NCBI RefSeq assembly: GCF_019263705.2
Contig: NZ_JADQDK010000001.1
Span: forward strand, 496,001-560,000
Source: Pseudonocardia abyssalis
GTDB lineage: Bacteria; Actinomycetota; Actinomycetes; Mycobacteriales; Pseudonocardiaceae
Reading direction: 5' to 3'
Length of the DNA: 64,000 nt
Position numbers and translations under genes: made by a program. Each line of letters opens with the position of its first letter. Position 1 is the first letter of the stretch. The notes below the pieces were generated by a model. It was not told where the DNA came from, did no database searches, and was given only the letters and a program-made list of their open reading frames with translations. Of the stretch, positions 1 to 10,637 are shown one piece after another.

Positions 1-142
1 CATATGCGGAACAGGCGGGTAGGGCTGTCGGCAGGGGGGGCGTAGCAATGTTTCATAACGTAGACGCTCGTCAAGATCACGTTGTACCTTTCGGGTTGGT
101 GCCGGTGTCATCGAGGACGCCGACCGTGATCGAGGGCGGAAC

Positions 143-1765
143 ATGTCGAACAACGGCGCGGGCACGGCGGTGGCAGACGGGTTCGGAGCCGTCCGGGCGA
201 ACCAGGACCGGCGGGCGGAGAACCTGCAGCCGGCCTACGACTACGTCGTGTGCGGGTCGGGGAGCGCGGGCTGCGTCGTCGCCTCGCGGTTGGCGGCGAA
301 CCCGTCGGTCAGCGTCCTGCTGATCGAGGCGGGCGGTTGGGACACCGCGGAGCAGGTGCTAGACCCGGGCCAGTGGTTCACGAACCTCGGCACCGACCGC
401 GACTGGGGCGACGTCGCGATCCCGGGCCCCGGGGTCAACGGCCGCGCGATCCCGGAGCACATGGGCCGCGTGGTCGGGGGCGGTACCAGCATCAACGCGA
501 CGATCTGGGCGCGTCCGTTCCGGGCCGACCTCGACTGTTGGGCCGAGGTGACCGGCGATCCGGCCTGGGGCTACGAGCACGGCCTGGAGATCTTCCGGCA
601 GGTCGAGGACTGGCAGGGCGACGCCGACCCGCGCTACCGCGGGAAGGGCGGCCCGGTCTGGTGCCAGCCGGCGCACGACCCGTCGCCGCTCGTCCCCGCG
701 CTGCTCGACGCGGCGGCGGGACTGGGCCACCCGGTCCTGGCCGACCAGAACGGCGCCCGCGAGGAGAGCGCAGGCGGTTTCGCGCTGATGAACCAGATCA
801 TCCGCGACGGCCGGCGTCGCAACATGGCCGCGGCGTTCCTCTACCCGGTGCTCGCGCAGGACAACATCACCGTGCTGACCGGGGCGCACGTCGACCGGGT
901 CGTGATCGAGGGCGGGCGGGCCACCGGGGTCGAGGTGGCGGTCGGCGCCGGGCGCCGGGTCATCGGGGCCGGCAGCGAGGTCGTGCTGAGCGCGGGCGGC
1001 ATCAACACGGCCAAGATCCTCATGCTCAGCGGGATCGGCGACGCGGCGGACCTGCGCGGCCACGGCATCGAGGTGGTCGCCGACTCGCCCGAGGTCGGAG
1101 CCAACTTCCAGGACCACATCCTGCACGGTGGCTGCCTGTGGGAGCCGCACGAGGCGCAGGCGCCGCGCAACAGCGCCGCGAACGCCGCGGGCTTCTGGAA
1201 GTCCGACGGCGTCCTGGCCTCGCCCGACATCAACATCGTGCAGATCGAGATCCCGTACGCCAGCGAGGTGGTGGCCGCGCAGTACGCCCCGCCGCCCTCC
1301 AGCTGGGCCCTGTGCGCGGGACTGGTCGCGCCGAAGAGCCGCGGACGGATGACGCTGCGCTCGGCCGATCCGCGGGACCGGCCGGTCCTGGACGCCGCCT
1401 TCCTCTCGCACCCGGACGACGTGGCGGCGCTGGCGAAGGGCATCGAGCTGTGCCGCGAGCTCGGCAACTCCCCGCAGATGCGTCCGTTCGCCAAGCGGGA
1501 GGTGGCGCCGGGCCGGGAGCTCTCGCCGTCGGAGCTCGTCGAGTTCGTCCGCAACGGGGCCACCACCTACTTCCACGAGGCCGGCACCTGCCGCATGGGA
1601 CGCGACTCCGCGGCCGTCGTCGATCCCGAGCTGCGCGTGAACGGCGTGCAGAACCTCCGCGTCGCCGACGCGTCGGTCATGCCGCGCATCCCGGGCGTCG
1701 CGACCATGGCGACGTGCGTGCTGATCGGTGCGCGCATGGCGGAGATCCTGGGAGCCGGCGGCTGA
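143..1765 (+). CDS. GMC-family FAD-dependent oxidoreductase
   Basis: The 540-residue protein oxidises an alcohol, or dehydrogenates a related substrate, using FAD in the cytoplasm. Residues about 30-60 form the Rossmann FAD-binding start (VVCGSGSAGCVVASRLA, then LLIEAG). The second GMC signature region lies near residue 110 (GRVVGGGTSINATIWARPF). The C-terminal active-site segment YFHEAGTCRMG and the closing FAD-binding part (VADASVMPRIPGVATM) are present, so the family is covered end to end. The ATG at 143 is preceded by GAGGGCGG. It converges on the aldehyde dehydrogenase across a strong hairpin, so an alcohol-to-aldehyde-to-acid relay is plausible. The substrate cannot be told from sequence. 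Confidence 0.9.
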   Translation: MSNNGAGTAVADGFGAVRANQDRRAENLQPAYDYVVCGSGSAGCVVASRLAANPSVSVLLIEAGGWDTAEQVLDPGQWFTNLGTDRDWGDVAIPGPGVNGRAIPEHMGRVVGGGTSINATIWARPFRADLDCWAEVTGDPAWGYEHGLEIFRQVEDWQGDADPRYRGKGGPVWCQPAHDPSPLVPALLDAAAGLGHPVLADQNGAREESAGGFALMNQIIRDGRRRNMAAAFLYPVLAQDNITVLTGAHVDRVVIEGGRATGVEVAVGAGRRVIGAGSEVVLSAGGINTAKILMLSGIGDAADLRGHGIEVVADSPEVGANFQDHILHGGCLWEPHEAQAPRNSAANAAGFWKSDGVLASPDINIVQIEIPYASEVVAAQYAPPPSSWALCAGLVAPKSRGRMTLRSADPRDRPVLDAAFLSHPDDVAALAKGIELCRELGNSPQMRPFAKREVAPGRELSPSELVEFVRNGATTYFHEAGTCRMGRDSAAVVDPELRVNGVQNLRVADASVMPRIPGVATMATCVLIGARMAEILGAGG

Positions 1766-1772
1766 CGGTCGC

Positions 1773-1814
1773 GCGGATCCGGTTCCGACGAGGACCTGCC
1801 GGAACCGGATCCGC
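1773..1814. terminator. bidirectional hairpin terminator
   Basis: A perfect 15-bp inverted repeat (GCGGATCCGGTTCCG at 1773-1787 and its complement at 1800-1814) with a 12-nt loop lies between the converging GMC oxidoreductase and aldehyde dehydrogenase genes. There is no T-run, which is common for actinobacterial terminators. Confidence 0.75.
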
Positions 1815-1823
1815 TCCGTCCGA

Positions 1824-3269
1824 TCACTTGAGGTGGCGGATGGAGTGCTCCTCGACGTAGGCGGACAGGCCGGCGGTGCCGAACTCGCGGCCGATGCCGC
1901 TCTGCTTGATGCCTCCGAAGGGCATGCGCAGGTCGAGCGAGGCGAAGGAGTGCGTGTTGACGAACGTGCTGCCCGCCTCGATGCGGCGGGCGAGGGCCAG
2001 GCCGCGCCCCGCGTCGCTGGTCCAGACCGAGGAGGCGAGACCGTAGTCGCTGTCGTTGGCCCACGCGACGACCTGGTCCTCGTCGTCGTACGCGATGAGC
2101 GGGACGACCGGCCCGAACTGCTCCTCGCACGAGACCGGTGCGGTGTGCTCGACGTCGCGGACGACGTGGGGTAGCACGTAGTAGCCGTTGTCCCACGAGG
2201 ACGCGTCGACCTTGCGGCCGAGCTGGACGAGCTGGGCCGAGGAGTTGCGGGTGCGGTCGAGCAGGTCGAGGACCTTCTTGTACTGGGCCTCGTTGTTGAG
2301 CGGCCCGAAGCTGGACTCGGGGTCGAGGCCGTGACCGACGGCGTACTGGTCGACCCGCTCGCAGAACGCGTCGGCGAACCGCGCGTACATCCCGCGCGGA
2401 ACGTAGATCCGCTTGATCGCGAAGCAGATCTGGCCGGTGCGGGTGTACACGCCGGTGAGCATGCGCTCGAGGGTGGCGTCGATGTCGGCGTCGTCGAGGA
2501 CGATCGCGGGGTCGTTGCCGCCCAGTTCCAGGGTGAGGTTCTTGATCGTCGAGGCGGTCCCCTCGATGACCTTCTGCGCGGTCGACGTCCCGCCGGTGAA
2601 TCCGACCTTGCGGACGAGGGGGTGGCTGACCAGGGCTCCGCCGACGTCACCCTCGCCGTGGACGACGTTGAGCACCCCGGCGGGCAGGACCTCGGCCATC
2701 CGCTGCAGGGCGAGCGTCAGTGCGGCGGGGGCGAACGGGGAGGGCTTGAGGACGAGGGTGTTGCCGGTGGCCAGGGCCGGGGCCAGCTTCATCATCGTCA
2801 GCACGACCGGCATGTTCCACGGAACGACGGCGGCGACCACGCCGCGCGGGGTCTTCTCCACGCTGATGAAGCTCTGCTCGTCGTCGAACTGCAGCGGCTC
2901 GACGAACTCCTCCACCAGGCTCGCCGTGTGCTGCAGCACGCCGGTGCCCAGTCCGAAGTCGGTCTGGGCCTCCCACAACACTCCGCCGTGCTCGCGGACG
3001 AGCAGGGGCGCCAGTTCCTCGCCGCTGCCGCCGAGGATGTCGGCTGCGGCGAGCAGCTTCTGCACGCGGTCGGCGGCGGGGGTGTCGCGCCAGCCGGGGA
3101 AAGCGGCGTGGGCGACACGGACGGCGCGGTCGACGTCCTCGACGGTGCCGACCGCGACGCGCGCGACGACGTCGTCGAGCTTGCCGGGGTCGTGCAGCTC
3201 GCGGAGGTCGGCGGCGGATGTCCGCCCGTCGATCAGGTGCCCGATCTCGGGAACGGTGGTCGGGGTCAT
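1824..3269 (-). CDS. NAD(P)-dependent aldehyde dehydrogenase
   Basis: A 481-residue enzyme of the aldehyde dehydrogenase superfamily that oxidises an aldehyde to the acid. The catalytic glutamate lies in [11 protein letters not shown] and the nucleophilic cysteine in [16 protein letters not shown]. The cofactor-binding stretches [19 protein letters not shown] and [11 protein letters not shown] are also visible. The start is the ATG at 3269, preceded by GAGAGGAC. An upstream in-frame extension to 3407 lacks family similarity and was not used. It is the last gene of a minus-strand run with the CoA-transferase and acyl-CoA dehydrogenase, which fits oxidation of a catabolic intermediate. The gap of 196 bp before it may hold its own promoter. 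Confidence 0.93.
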   Translation of the reverse strand: MTPTTVPEIGHLIDGRTSAADLRELHDPGKLDDVVARVAVGTVEDVDRAVRVAHAAFPGWRDTPAADRVQKLLAAADILGGSGEELAPLLVREHGGVLWEAQTDFGLGTGVLQHTASLVEEFVEPLQFDDEQSFISVEKTPRGVVAAVVPWNMPVVLTMMKLAPALATGNTLVLKPSPFAPAALTLALQRMAEVLPAGVLNVVHGEGDVGGALVSHPLVRKVGFTGGTSTAQKVIEGTASTIKNLTLELGGNDPAIVLDDADIDATLERMLTGVYTRTGQICFAIKRIYVPRGMYARFADAFCERVDQYAVGHGLDPESSFGPLNNEAQYKKVLDLLDRTRNSSAQLVQLGRKVDASSWDNGYYVLPHVVRDVEHTAPVSCEEQFGPVVPLIAYDDEDQVVAWANDSDYGLASSVWTSDAGRGLALARRIEAGSTFVNTHSFASLDLRMPFGGIKQSGIGREFGTAGLSAYVEEHSIRHLK

Positions 3270-3465
3270 GTCCGGTGGTCCTCTCGGTGGGGGCGTGAAC
3301 CTCGGTGTTCGCACGGCCGGAGGCCTGATGCCGTAGATGTGACGTTTCTCAGACGGCCGTCGTCCATGGTTCATCGCCATGATGGTGCCGGGCCCGGACG
3401 CTGTCAATCCCGATCAGCGGAGGATTATCCTCTTTCGAGGCGCATGTGCGGACGTTCGAGACGTT

Positions 3466-4620
3466 CTACGGCTCACCGGCGTGATCGATCCCCAGTTCGG
3501 CCAGGATCGCGGCGGTGTGCTCGCCGAGAGCGGGCACCGCCCCCATCGGGAGCTCGACGTCGCGGAAGGTCATCGGCGGCAGCACGCCCCGGATCTCGCC
3601 CGCCTCGGTCGCCACCGACCGCCAGCGGTCGCGCAGCTGCGGGTGCTCGACGAGTGCGGCGGTCGAGTTGATCTGCGCGGCGGGGACGCCCACCTCGGCG
3701 AGCCGGTCGTCGAGGTCCTCGGTGGTCCACGTGCCGGTGAAGGACGCGACCAGTGCGTCGCACTCGGCGCGGTGCCGCACGCGTTGGACGTTGGTGGCGA
3801 AGCGGGGGTCGTCCGCGTGCTCGGGGGCGCCGAACACCTCTGTCACCAGCGCTCGCCAGCCGCGGTCGTTCTGCACGCCGATGAGCACCTGCCCGTCCTT
3901 CGTCGGGTAGGCGTCGTAGGGGGCGATCGCGGCGTGGCTGAGCCCCATCCGCGGGATCTGCCTGCCGCCGTAGAGCTGCATGTAGAGGGGGTGTCCCATC
4001 CACTCCACGGCGGAGTCGAACATCGAGACGTCCACGACCGCGCCCTCACCGGTCCGTTCCCGCCGGAACAGCGCCGCCAGCACGGACGTCGTCGAGTACA
4101 GGCCCGCGGCGATGTCGGCGCTGGGCACGCCCGTCTTCGTGGGGGTCTCGGGGGTGCCGGTCACGGCGACCATCCCGGACTCGGCCTGGATCAGCATGTC
4201 GTAGGCCTTGCGGTCCCTGCGCGGACCGCGCGTGCCGTACCCGGAGATGTTGACCACGACCAACCGCGGGTCCGCGGCCCGCAGGGTCGGCCCGTCGAGA
4301 CCGAGCCGCTCGACGACGCCGGGCGCGGTGTTGTGCAGGAACACGTCGGCGCGTGCGATCAGCTCGCGGGCGACGAGGAGACCGCGGTCGGTCTTGAGGT
4401 CGAGGACGATCGACTCCTTTCCGCGGTTGAGCCACACGAAGTGCGAGGCGAGCCCGTGGACGGCGTGGTCGTAGTGCCGGGCGAAGTCTCCCTCGCCCGG
4501 CCGCTCGATCTTGACGACGCGGGCGCCGAGGTCGGCCAGGTGCCGGGTGGCGAGCGGCCCGGCGACGGCCTGTTCGAGGGCGACGACGGTGATGCCGGCC
4601 AGGGGGAGTGCGGCGTCCAT
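3466..4620 (-). CDS. class III (CaiB/BaiF family) CoA-transferase
   Basis: A 384-residue family III CoA-transferase, which moves CoA between a thioester donor and a carboxylic acid. The N-terminus GITVVALEQAVAGPLATRHL and the motif VVKIERPGEGDFAR are typical. The probable catalytic aspartate is in GVPSADIAAGLYS. The length is normal for the family. The ATG at 4620 is 11 bp after the acyl-CoA dehydrogenase stop, so the two are almost certainly cotranscribed. The pair suggests CoA activation of an acid followed by alpha,beta-dehydrogenation. The acid itself is unknown. Confidence 0.9.
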   Translation of the reverse strand: MDAALPLAGITVVALEQAVAGPLATRHLADLGARVVKIERPGEGDFARHYDHAVHGLASHFVWLNRGKESIVLDLKTDRGLLVARELIARADVFLHNTAPGVVERLGLDGPTLRAADPRLVVVNISGYGTRGPRRDRKAYDMLIQAESGMVAVTGTPETPTKTGVPSADIAAGLYSTTSVLAALFRRERTGEGAVVDVSMFDSAVEWMGHPLYMQLYGGRQIPRMGLSHAAIAPYDAYPTKDGQVLIGVQNDRGWRALVTEVFGAPEHADDPRFATNVQRVRHRAECDALVASFTGTWTTEDLDDRLAEVGVPAAQINSTAALVEHPQLRDRWRSVATEAGEIRGVLPPMTFRDVELPMGAVPALGEHTAAILAELGIDHAGEP

Positions 4621-4631
4621 GTGGGTCCGGC

Positions 4632-5801
<1,170 letters not shown>

Positions 5802-5828
5802 GATCGGGGGCTTCCTCTCGTGGGGTCG

Positions 5829-6932
5829 TCAGCCGGCGATGCGCTGCTCGCCGGCGGTGCGGCGGGCGCGTGCGGCGGCCAGGGTGTCCAACCGGGGGTG
5901 TGCCGGTCCGGTGCTCGGGGTCCTCACGCCGAGGTCGGCGAGGATCCCGTCCACCGCGGCGGCGAGCACGGGGGACGGTTCGGGTGCACCGTCGAGCAGC
6001 GCGCACGCGGCGGTGGCCCCGGTGGGGCGCAGGTACACGACGATGCCGCGGCCGTCTTCGGAGAACCGCTGCAGGGCGTCGTCGAGCGAGCGACGGCAGT
6101 CGCACAGGGCCGAGCGGAGGACGTCGCCACTGAGGCACCGGATGTGGACGTGGACCGGCACGTCCGCATCGATGGCGTCGAGTCGGCCGGCCACGAGTGC
6201 CATGTGTTCGGCACCGTCGGTGCAGCCGAGGTAGCCGACGGCGTGGAAGGGCCCGAACTCCGTCGGCAGGACGGTGCCGACCACGCGCTGCACCTGCGGC
6301 TCGGTCCGGAGCCGGTGGTCGACGATGTCGGCCACGGACAGCATCACGAGGCCGTGCTCCGCAGCGAAGCGCCCGAGCTCCGGGCCGCGGGCCATCTCTC
6401 CCGGCGCGTCCCGGGAGACGATCTCGCACAGCGCACCCGCCGGCGCGAGGCCGGCGAGCCGGGTGAGGTCGACCGCGGCCTCGGTGTGCCCCGGGCGCAC
6501 CAGCACCCCGCCGGCCCTGGCCATCAGCGGGACGACGTGCCCCGGCCGGACGAAGTCGCGGGCGGTCGCGGTGGGTGAGCCGAGCGCGGCGATCGTGGCG
6601 GCCCGGGAGGCGGCGGAGATCCCGGTACCCGTGCCGGCGAGGTCGACGGTGACGCGGTAGGCGGTGCGGAACCGGTCGGCGTTGTCGTGATGCATCGGCG
6701 GCAGGGCGAGGCGGTCGCACTCTGCCTCCGGCAGGGCGACGCAGACGAAGCCGGAGGTGTGCCGGACGGTGAACGCGACCAGCTGCGGGGTCGCGAGGGC
6801 GGCGGCGAAGACGAGGTCGCCCTCGTTCTCCCGGTCGGCGTCGTCGACGACCACGACCGGTCGACCGGCGGCCAGCGCGACGAGGGCGGCGCGAACGCGG
6901 TCGTTCGAGGGGGTGTCCACGGGTGTCCTCAC
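5829..6932 (-). CDS. RibBA-like protein: DHBP synthase with degenerate GTP cyclohydrolase II domain
   Basis: Residues about 10-200 are a complete 3,4-dihydroxy-2-butanone-4-phosphate synthase (DDADRENEGDLVFAA, and FVRPGHVVPLMARAGG followed by RPGHTEAAVDL). The C-terminal half starts as GTP cyclohydrolase II and keeps the three zinc cysteines (CLSGDVLRSALCDC). After DGRGIVVY it loses the segment that carries the catalytic Asp/Arg block (GFxADxRDY type) and ends early. The first reaction of riboflavin synthesis is likely; the second probably is not. It sits 3 bp from a flavin reductase in an operon serving flavin monooxygenases, so it may raise flavin supply. GTG at 6932 opens the frame; GTG at 6920, preceded by GTGAGGAC, is an equally good start. 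Confidence 0.85.
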   Translation of the reverse strand: MRTPVDTPSNDRVRAALVALAAGRPVVVVDDADRENEGDLVFAAALATPQLVAFTVRHTSGFVCVALPEAECDRLALPPMHHDNADRFRTAYRVTVDLAGTGTGISAASRAATIAALGSPTATARDFVRPGHVVPLMARAGGVLVRPGHTEAAVDLTRLAGLAPAGALCEIVSRDAPGEMARGPELGRFAAEHGLVMLSVADIVDHRLRTEPQVQRVVGTVLPTEFGPFHAVGYLGCTDGAEHMALVAGRLDAIDADVPVHVHIRCLSGDVLRSALCDCRRSLDDALQRFSEDGRGIVVYLRPTGATAACALLDGAPEPSPVLAAAVDGILADLGVRTPSTGPAHPRLDTLAAARARRTAGEQRIAG

Positions 6933-6935
6933 CGG

Positions 6936-7442
6936 TCAGAGTGCGGCGAGGCGCCGGAAGCGGCTGCCGTGGAAGACGAGGGGCGCGGCGTCCGGATCGG
7001 CGCTGACGCCGTGGATGCGCAGCAGCACGATGTCGTGGTCGCCGGACGGGACCTCGGCGTGGATGGTGCAGTCGAGCCACAGCGTGGCGCCGTGCACGTG
7101 GACGGCGCCGTCGTCGGAGGCGGTCCAGTCGGTGCCGGCGAACCGGTCGCCGGTCCTGCTCGCCAGCCGGGCGCAGACGTCGTCCTGGCCCTCGGCGAGC
7201 ACGCTGAGCCCGAGCCGGGGCGCTCGCCGCAGGACCGGCCAGGTCGTGGAGCTGTGCTGCATGCACACCGACACCAGCGGTGGCTCCACCGAGACGGAGG
7301 TGAACGAGCTCGCCGCCAGCCCGACGGGGACGCCGTCGACGTCCGCGCAGACCGCGGTGACGCCCGAGGGGAAGCATCCGAAGGCCCGGCGCAGCTGGTC
7401 CACCGCCGTCACCGCTTCGATGCGCCTGTTCCGCCCGTCCAT
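6936..7442 (-). CDS. flavin reductase (HpaC/FMN-binding split-barrel family)
   Basis: A 168-residue flavin:NAD(P)H reductase of the split-barrel family, supplying reduced flavin to a monooxygenase. Family features are LRRAFGCFPSGVTAVCA, the central LAASSFTSVSVEPPLVSVC and the C-terminal PLVFHGSRFRRL. The ATG at 7442 gives the usual length. It is the first gene of the minus-strand operon and divergent from a luciferase-like monooxygenase, its likely partner. The shared 231-bp intergenic region holds two activator-type boxes. Confidence 0.88.
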   Translation of the reverse strand: MDGRNRRIEAVTAVDQLRRAFGCFPSGVTAVCADVDGVPVGLAASSFTSVSVEPPLVSVCMQHSSTTWPVLRRAPRLGLSVLAEGQDDVCARLASRTGDRFAGTDWTASDDGAVHVHGATLWLDCTIHAEVPSGDHDIVLLRIHGVSADPDAAPLVFHGSRFRRLAAL

Positions 7443-7517
7443 CGGGCCGCTCCCTCCCGGGGTGTCCGCTCCGACACCCACGACGGGGACGCTAGCTCCG
7501 GGCGAGGTCCGCGGACT

Positions 7518-7607
7518 GTTGCAGAATCGGCCACTCCCGGGCATCGGCGGTCGTGCGTGACGAGTGTCCCAGAAGAGAACACTCCGTCCTCTTGCCTTCG
7601 TGTGAAC
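7518..7607 (+). promoter_or_regulatory. paired 17-bp operator boxes and core promoter
   Basis: TGTCCCAGAAGAGAACA lies at 7565-7581 and a weaker copy, TGTTGCAGAATCGGCCA, at 7518-7534. TCGTGTGAAC follows at 7598-7607, 16 bp past the strong box. The same layout, with the same 16-bp spacing, precedes the second luciferase-like gene. These are probable binding sites for the adjacent AcoR/MimR-like activator; that link is an inference. Confidence 0.6.
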
Positions 7608-7673
7608 CTGCCGTTCCGACGCGCTGCACCGCGGCGCCGACGTCGACCCGCTCGGCCCAGCAAGGGAGCTGAC

Positions 7674-8837
7674 ATGGCACTGAAGTTCGGGACGTTCATG
7701 GCCCCGTTCCACACCCCCGTGGGCCAGGACCCCACCTACGCGATCGAGCGCGACCTGGCCGTCATCCGGCACATGGACATGCTCGGGTTCGAGGAGGCCT
7801 GGATCGGGGAGCACCACTCGTGCGGTGCCGAGCTGATCCCGGACCCGTTCATCTTCATCGCCTACGCGGCGCAGGAGACCAAGCACATCAAGCTCGGTAC
7901 CGGAGTGGTGTCGCTGCCGTACCACAACCCGTTGTGGATCGCGGACCGCGCGCTGTTCACCGACCGGCTGCTGCGCGGCCGGTTCATGCTCGGCCTCGGT
8001 CCGGGCGCACTGCCCACCGACGCCACGATGATCGGCCTGTCTCTGGAGGAGCAGCGCGGCGCCTTCGAGGAGGACGTCGACGTGCTGATGGCGATCCTGC
8101 GGGGCGAGACGGTCACCCACGAGACGCCCCGCTACCGACTGCACGACGCGCGCACCCAGTTCGCGCCCTACAGCGACTTCGACATCGTCTGCGCGGCCAT
8201 CGCCAGCCCGACCGGCCCGCGGGTGGCGGCGAAGAACGGCATCAACCTCCTGTCGGTCGGCGCGACGGCCGCCGGCGGATTCGACGCGCTCGCCCTGCAC
8301 TGGGACGTCATGGAGGAGCGGGCCCCGCAGTTCGGGCACACCCCGGACCGGGCAGGTTGGCGTCTCGCGGGCCCGATGCACCTGGCGGAGACCAGGGAGC
8401 AGGCCATCGAGGACGTCCGCCACGGCCTCGACGACTGGTGCCACTACACCCAGCACATCCTCGCCGCCCCGCACTTCCGCGCCGCCGGTGAGACGTTCGA
8501 GGAGCGGGTGGCCTTCGTCAACGAGTCGGGTCTCGGCGTCATCGGCACCCCGGACGACGCCGTCGCCCAGATCGAGCGGCTGGAGAAGCAGTCCAAGGGC
8601 TTCGGGTCCTACCTGCTCATCCACCACGAGTGGGCACGGCACGCCGCCACGCTCAGGAGCTACGAGCTGTTCGCCGAGTACGTGAGGCCGAAGTTCCAGG
8701 GCAGCGCGTCGCGCCTGCAGCAGGCCTCGGACTACGCGACGTCGCGCTGGACCGAGCTCAACGACCGTCAGGGCGCCGCGATCCAGGCGGCGACCGACCG
8801 GCACGCCAAGGAGCGCGCCGACGCGGGCAAGGCCTGA
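7674..8837 (+). CDS. luciferase-like (LLM class) flavin-dependent monooxygenase
   Basis: A 387-residue TIM-barrel flavin (or F420) oxidoreductase of the bacterial-luciferase superfamily. Family features are GFEEAWIGEHHSCGAELIPDP near residue 40, KLGTGVVSLPYHNPL and RGRFMLGLGPGALPTD. AAGGGAG sits 7 nt before the ATG. It is longer than the other luciferase-like protein here and carries an Ala/Arg-rich C-terminal tail. Two operator boxes stand upstream, the divergent flavin reductase is a natural electron supplier, and the activator gene lies directly downstream. The substrate is unknown. Confidence 0.9.
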   Translation: MALKFGTFMAPFHTPVGQDPTYAIERDLAVIRHMDMLGFEEAWIGEHHSCGAELIPDPFIFIAYAAQETKHIKLGTGVVSLPYHNPLWIADRALFTDRLLRGRFMLGLGPGALPTDATMIGLSLEEQRGAFEEDVDVLMAILRGETVTHETPRYRLHDARTQFAPYSDFDIVCAAIASPTGPRVAAKNGINLLSVGATAAGGFDALALHWDVMEERAPQFGHTPDRAGWRLAGPMHLAETREQAIEDVRHGLDDWCHYTQHILAAPHFRAAGETFEERVAFVNESGLGVIGTPDDAVAQIERLEKQSKGFGSYLLIHHEWARHAATLRSYELFAEYVRPKFQGSASRLQQASDYATSRWTELNDRQGAAIQAATDRHAKERADAGKA

Positions 8838-8848
8838 CGGACGCAGAC

Positions 8849-8879
8849 GCGGCGTCGACCGTGGGGGGGTCGACGCCGC
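8849..8879 (+). terminator. hairpin terminator
   Basis: A perfect 12-bp stem (GCGGCGTCGACC at 8849-8860 and its complement at 8868-8879) with a G-rich 7-nt loop follows the luciferase-like gene by 11 bp. It separates that gene from the activator gene. Confidence 0.7.
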
Positions 8880-8926
8880 GCGGAGGATCGGGGACGCTGG
8901 ACGGGGTGCCCCGGAGGGATGGGTTC

Positions 8927-10630
8927 ATGATCGACGACGATCGCGAATGGCTGGAGAACGGCAGCCGGCCCGGCTCTGTGCTGCGCCCGGAGATCGCGAA
9001 CTCCTGGCGCCGCAGCCGGCTCAGCGGCGTCAGCCCCGACACGGTGGCGATCCTGCCCGGCGACGCCCCGCTCGACTCCAAGATCGCGCGGGTCGCGGTA
9101 CCGGTCCTCAGCTCCATGGCCGAGGTCCTGATCGGCGCCAACACCAGCCTCCTGCTCAGCGCCCCCGACGGCACCATGCTCTGGCGCTGGGACGAGGACA
9201 GCCGGCTGAGCGCGCTGCTCGACCGCAACTCCGCGGTCGTCGGCACCCGGTGGAGCGAGGACGTCGTCGGCACCAACGGACTCGGTACCTCGTTGGAGAC
9301 CGCGCAAGCGATCACCATCCACGGATCGGAGCACTTCGCCGAGGCCCTGCACCCCTTCACGTGCGCGGGCGCCGCGATCCGCCACCCCATCACGCGACGG
9401 GTCGCGGGCACGCTCAGCGTCACCAGCCTGAACCAGGACGCGAGCCCGCTCATGGCAGCCACGCTGCTCAAGCTCGTCAGAGAGGTGGAGGAGCAGCTCT
9501 ACGGCGCCAGCACGCTGCGCGAGCGCGAGCTGCTCCACCACTTCCTGGCCGAGCGACGACGGGCGGACAGCGCTGTCGTGGTGGTGAACGGGGACACGGT
9601 CATCGCCAACAAGGCCGGGGCCAAGCTCGGCATCGACCACCGTTCACTGTGGAACCAGGTGGCGGCCGGTCGGGTGCGGACGGCCGAGGTGGTGCTCGAG
9701 CGCTCCGAGGAGATCAGCTGGCGGGCGATCGAGCACGCCGGCTCGGTGGTCGGACTGGTGATCGTCGCCGACCCCCCGGCTGACGACTCCCCGGCCGCCG
9801 CGTCGCCGGGTGGCCTGACCATCGCGCCGCGCACCCCGCACTGGTCCGACCTGCCCGCCCGCCTGCGGTCGGTGTCCCGCGGCTCGGACCGTTTCCTCGT
9901 CACGGGAGAGTCCGGTGTCGGGAAGCGGACGTTGGTGCAGGAGACGTTCGGGTCATCGGGGCCACTGCCCGAGCTCGACGGCGCCGAGGCCGAGGAGGTC
10001 GGGTCGAGGCAGTGGCTCGCGGTGGCACGGGAACTCCTCACCCGTACCGTGGAAGACCCCGCGGAGCCGGCGCTGCTGCTGTCGCACCTGGAGTCACTCA
10101 CCCTCGGCGCGTCCCGGTCGCTGGGCCGGATCCTCGACGGCCTGCCGCGGTCCGGCGGCGCGCTGCGGGTCATCGCGACCTGGACGCCGACCGGGGTGGA
10201 GGCCGGGCCCGCGCTGCAGTCCGTGCTCGACCGCTTCGCCTCGGAGCCGTTCGAGGTCCCGCCGCTGCGCCGGCGCCCCCAGGACATCACCGGGCGACTG
10301 GTGGACCAGGGCGCGACGATGCCGGTGCTCTCCCCGGCGGCCGTCGACCTCGTCGAACGCCACCCGTGGCCCGGCAACCACCGCCAGCTCGAGGAGTTCC
10401 GGCGCTGGATCGGCAACCAGCGCCGACCGGTGCTCGACGTCGCGGACCTGCCGGCGCGGTGGTCGCGCGACGCGGCCCGGGCCGGGCTCACCGCCATTCA
10501 GGCTGCGGAGGCCGACGCGATCAGCGCATCGCTGTCCGCGCACGACGGCAACAAGGCCGCGACGGCCGCCGAGCTGGGGATCTCCCGATCCTCGCTCTAC
10601 CGCAAGATGCGGGAGTTCCACCTGACCTGA
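8927..10630 (+). CDS. AcoR/MimR-like GAF-AAA-Fis transcriptional activator
   Basis: A 567-residue regulator. Residues about 15-230 form the effector-sensing GAF-type region with the usual RPEIANSWRRSRLSGV start. Residues about 300-500 match the AAA+ region of enhancer-binding proteins, with a Walker A (GESGVGKRTLV). The GAFTGA loop and the Walker B DE are missing. The C-terminal Fis helix-turn-helix is intact (GNKAATAAELGISRSSLYRKM). This architecture is known in actinobacteria that lack sigma-54, where it activates catabolic operons. It lies among oxygenase genes preceded by TGT-N11-ACA-type boxes, so local control is likely. ATG at 8927 fits the family N-terminus. Confidence 0.88.
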   Translation: MIDDDREWLENGSRPGSVLRPEIANSWRRSRLSGVSPDTVAILPGDAPLDSKIARVAVPVLSSMAEVLIGANTSLLLSAPDGTMLWRWDEDSRLSALLDRNSAVVGTRWSEDVVGTNGLGTSLETAQAITIHGSEHFAEALHPFTCAGAAIRHPITRRVAGTLSVTSLNQDASPLMAATLLKLVREVEEQLYGASTLRERELLHHFLAERRRADSAVVVVNGDTVIANKAGAKLGIDHRSLWNQVAAGRVRTAEVVLERSEEISWRAIEHAGSVVGLVIVADPPADDSPAAASPGGLTIAPRTPHWSDLPARLRSVSRGSDRFLVTGESGVGKRTLVQETFGSSGPLPELDGAEAEEVGSRQWLAVARELLTRTVEDPAEPALLLSHLESLTLGASRSLGRILDGLPRSGGALRVIATWTPTGVEAGPALQSVLDRFASEPFEVPPLRRRPQDITGRLVDQGATMPVLSPAAVDLVERHPWPGNHRQLEEFRRWIGNQRRPVLDVADLPARWSRDAARAGLTAIQAAEADAISASLSAHDGNKAATAAELGISRSSLYRKMREFHLT

Positions 10631-10637
10631 CCGCGCC

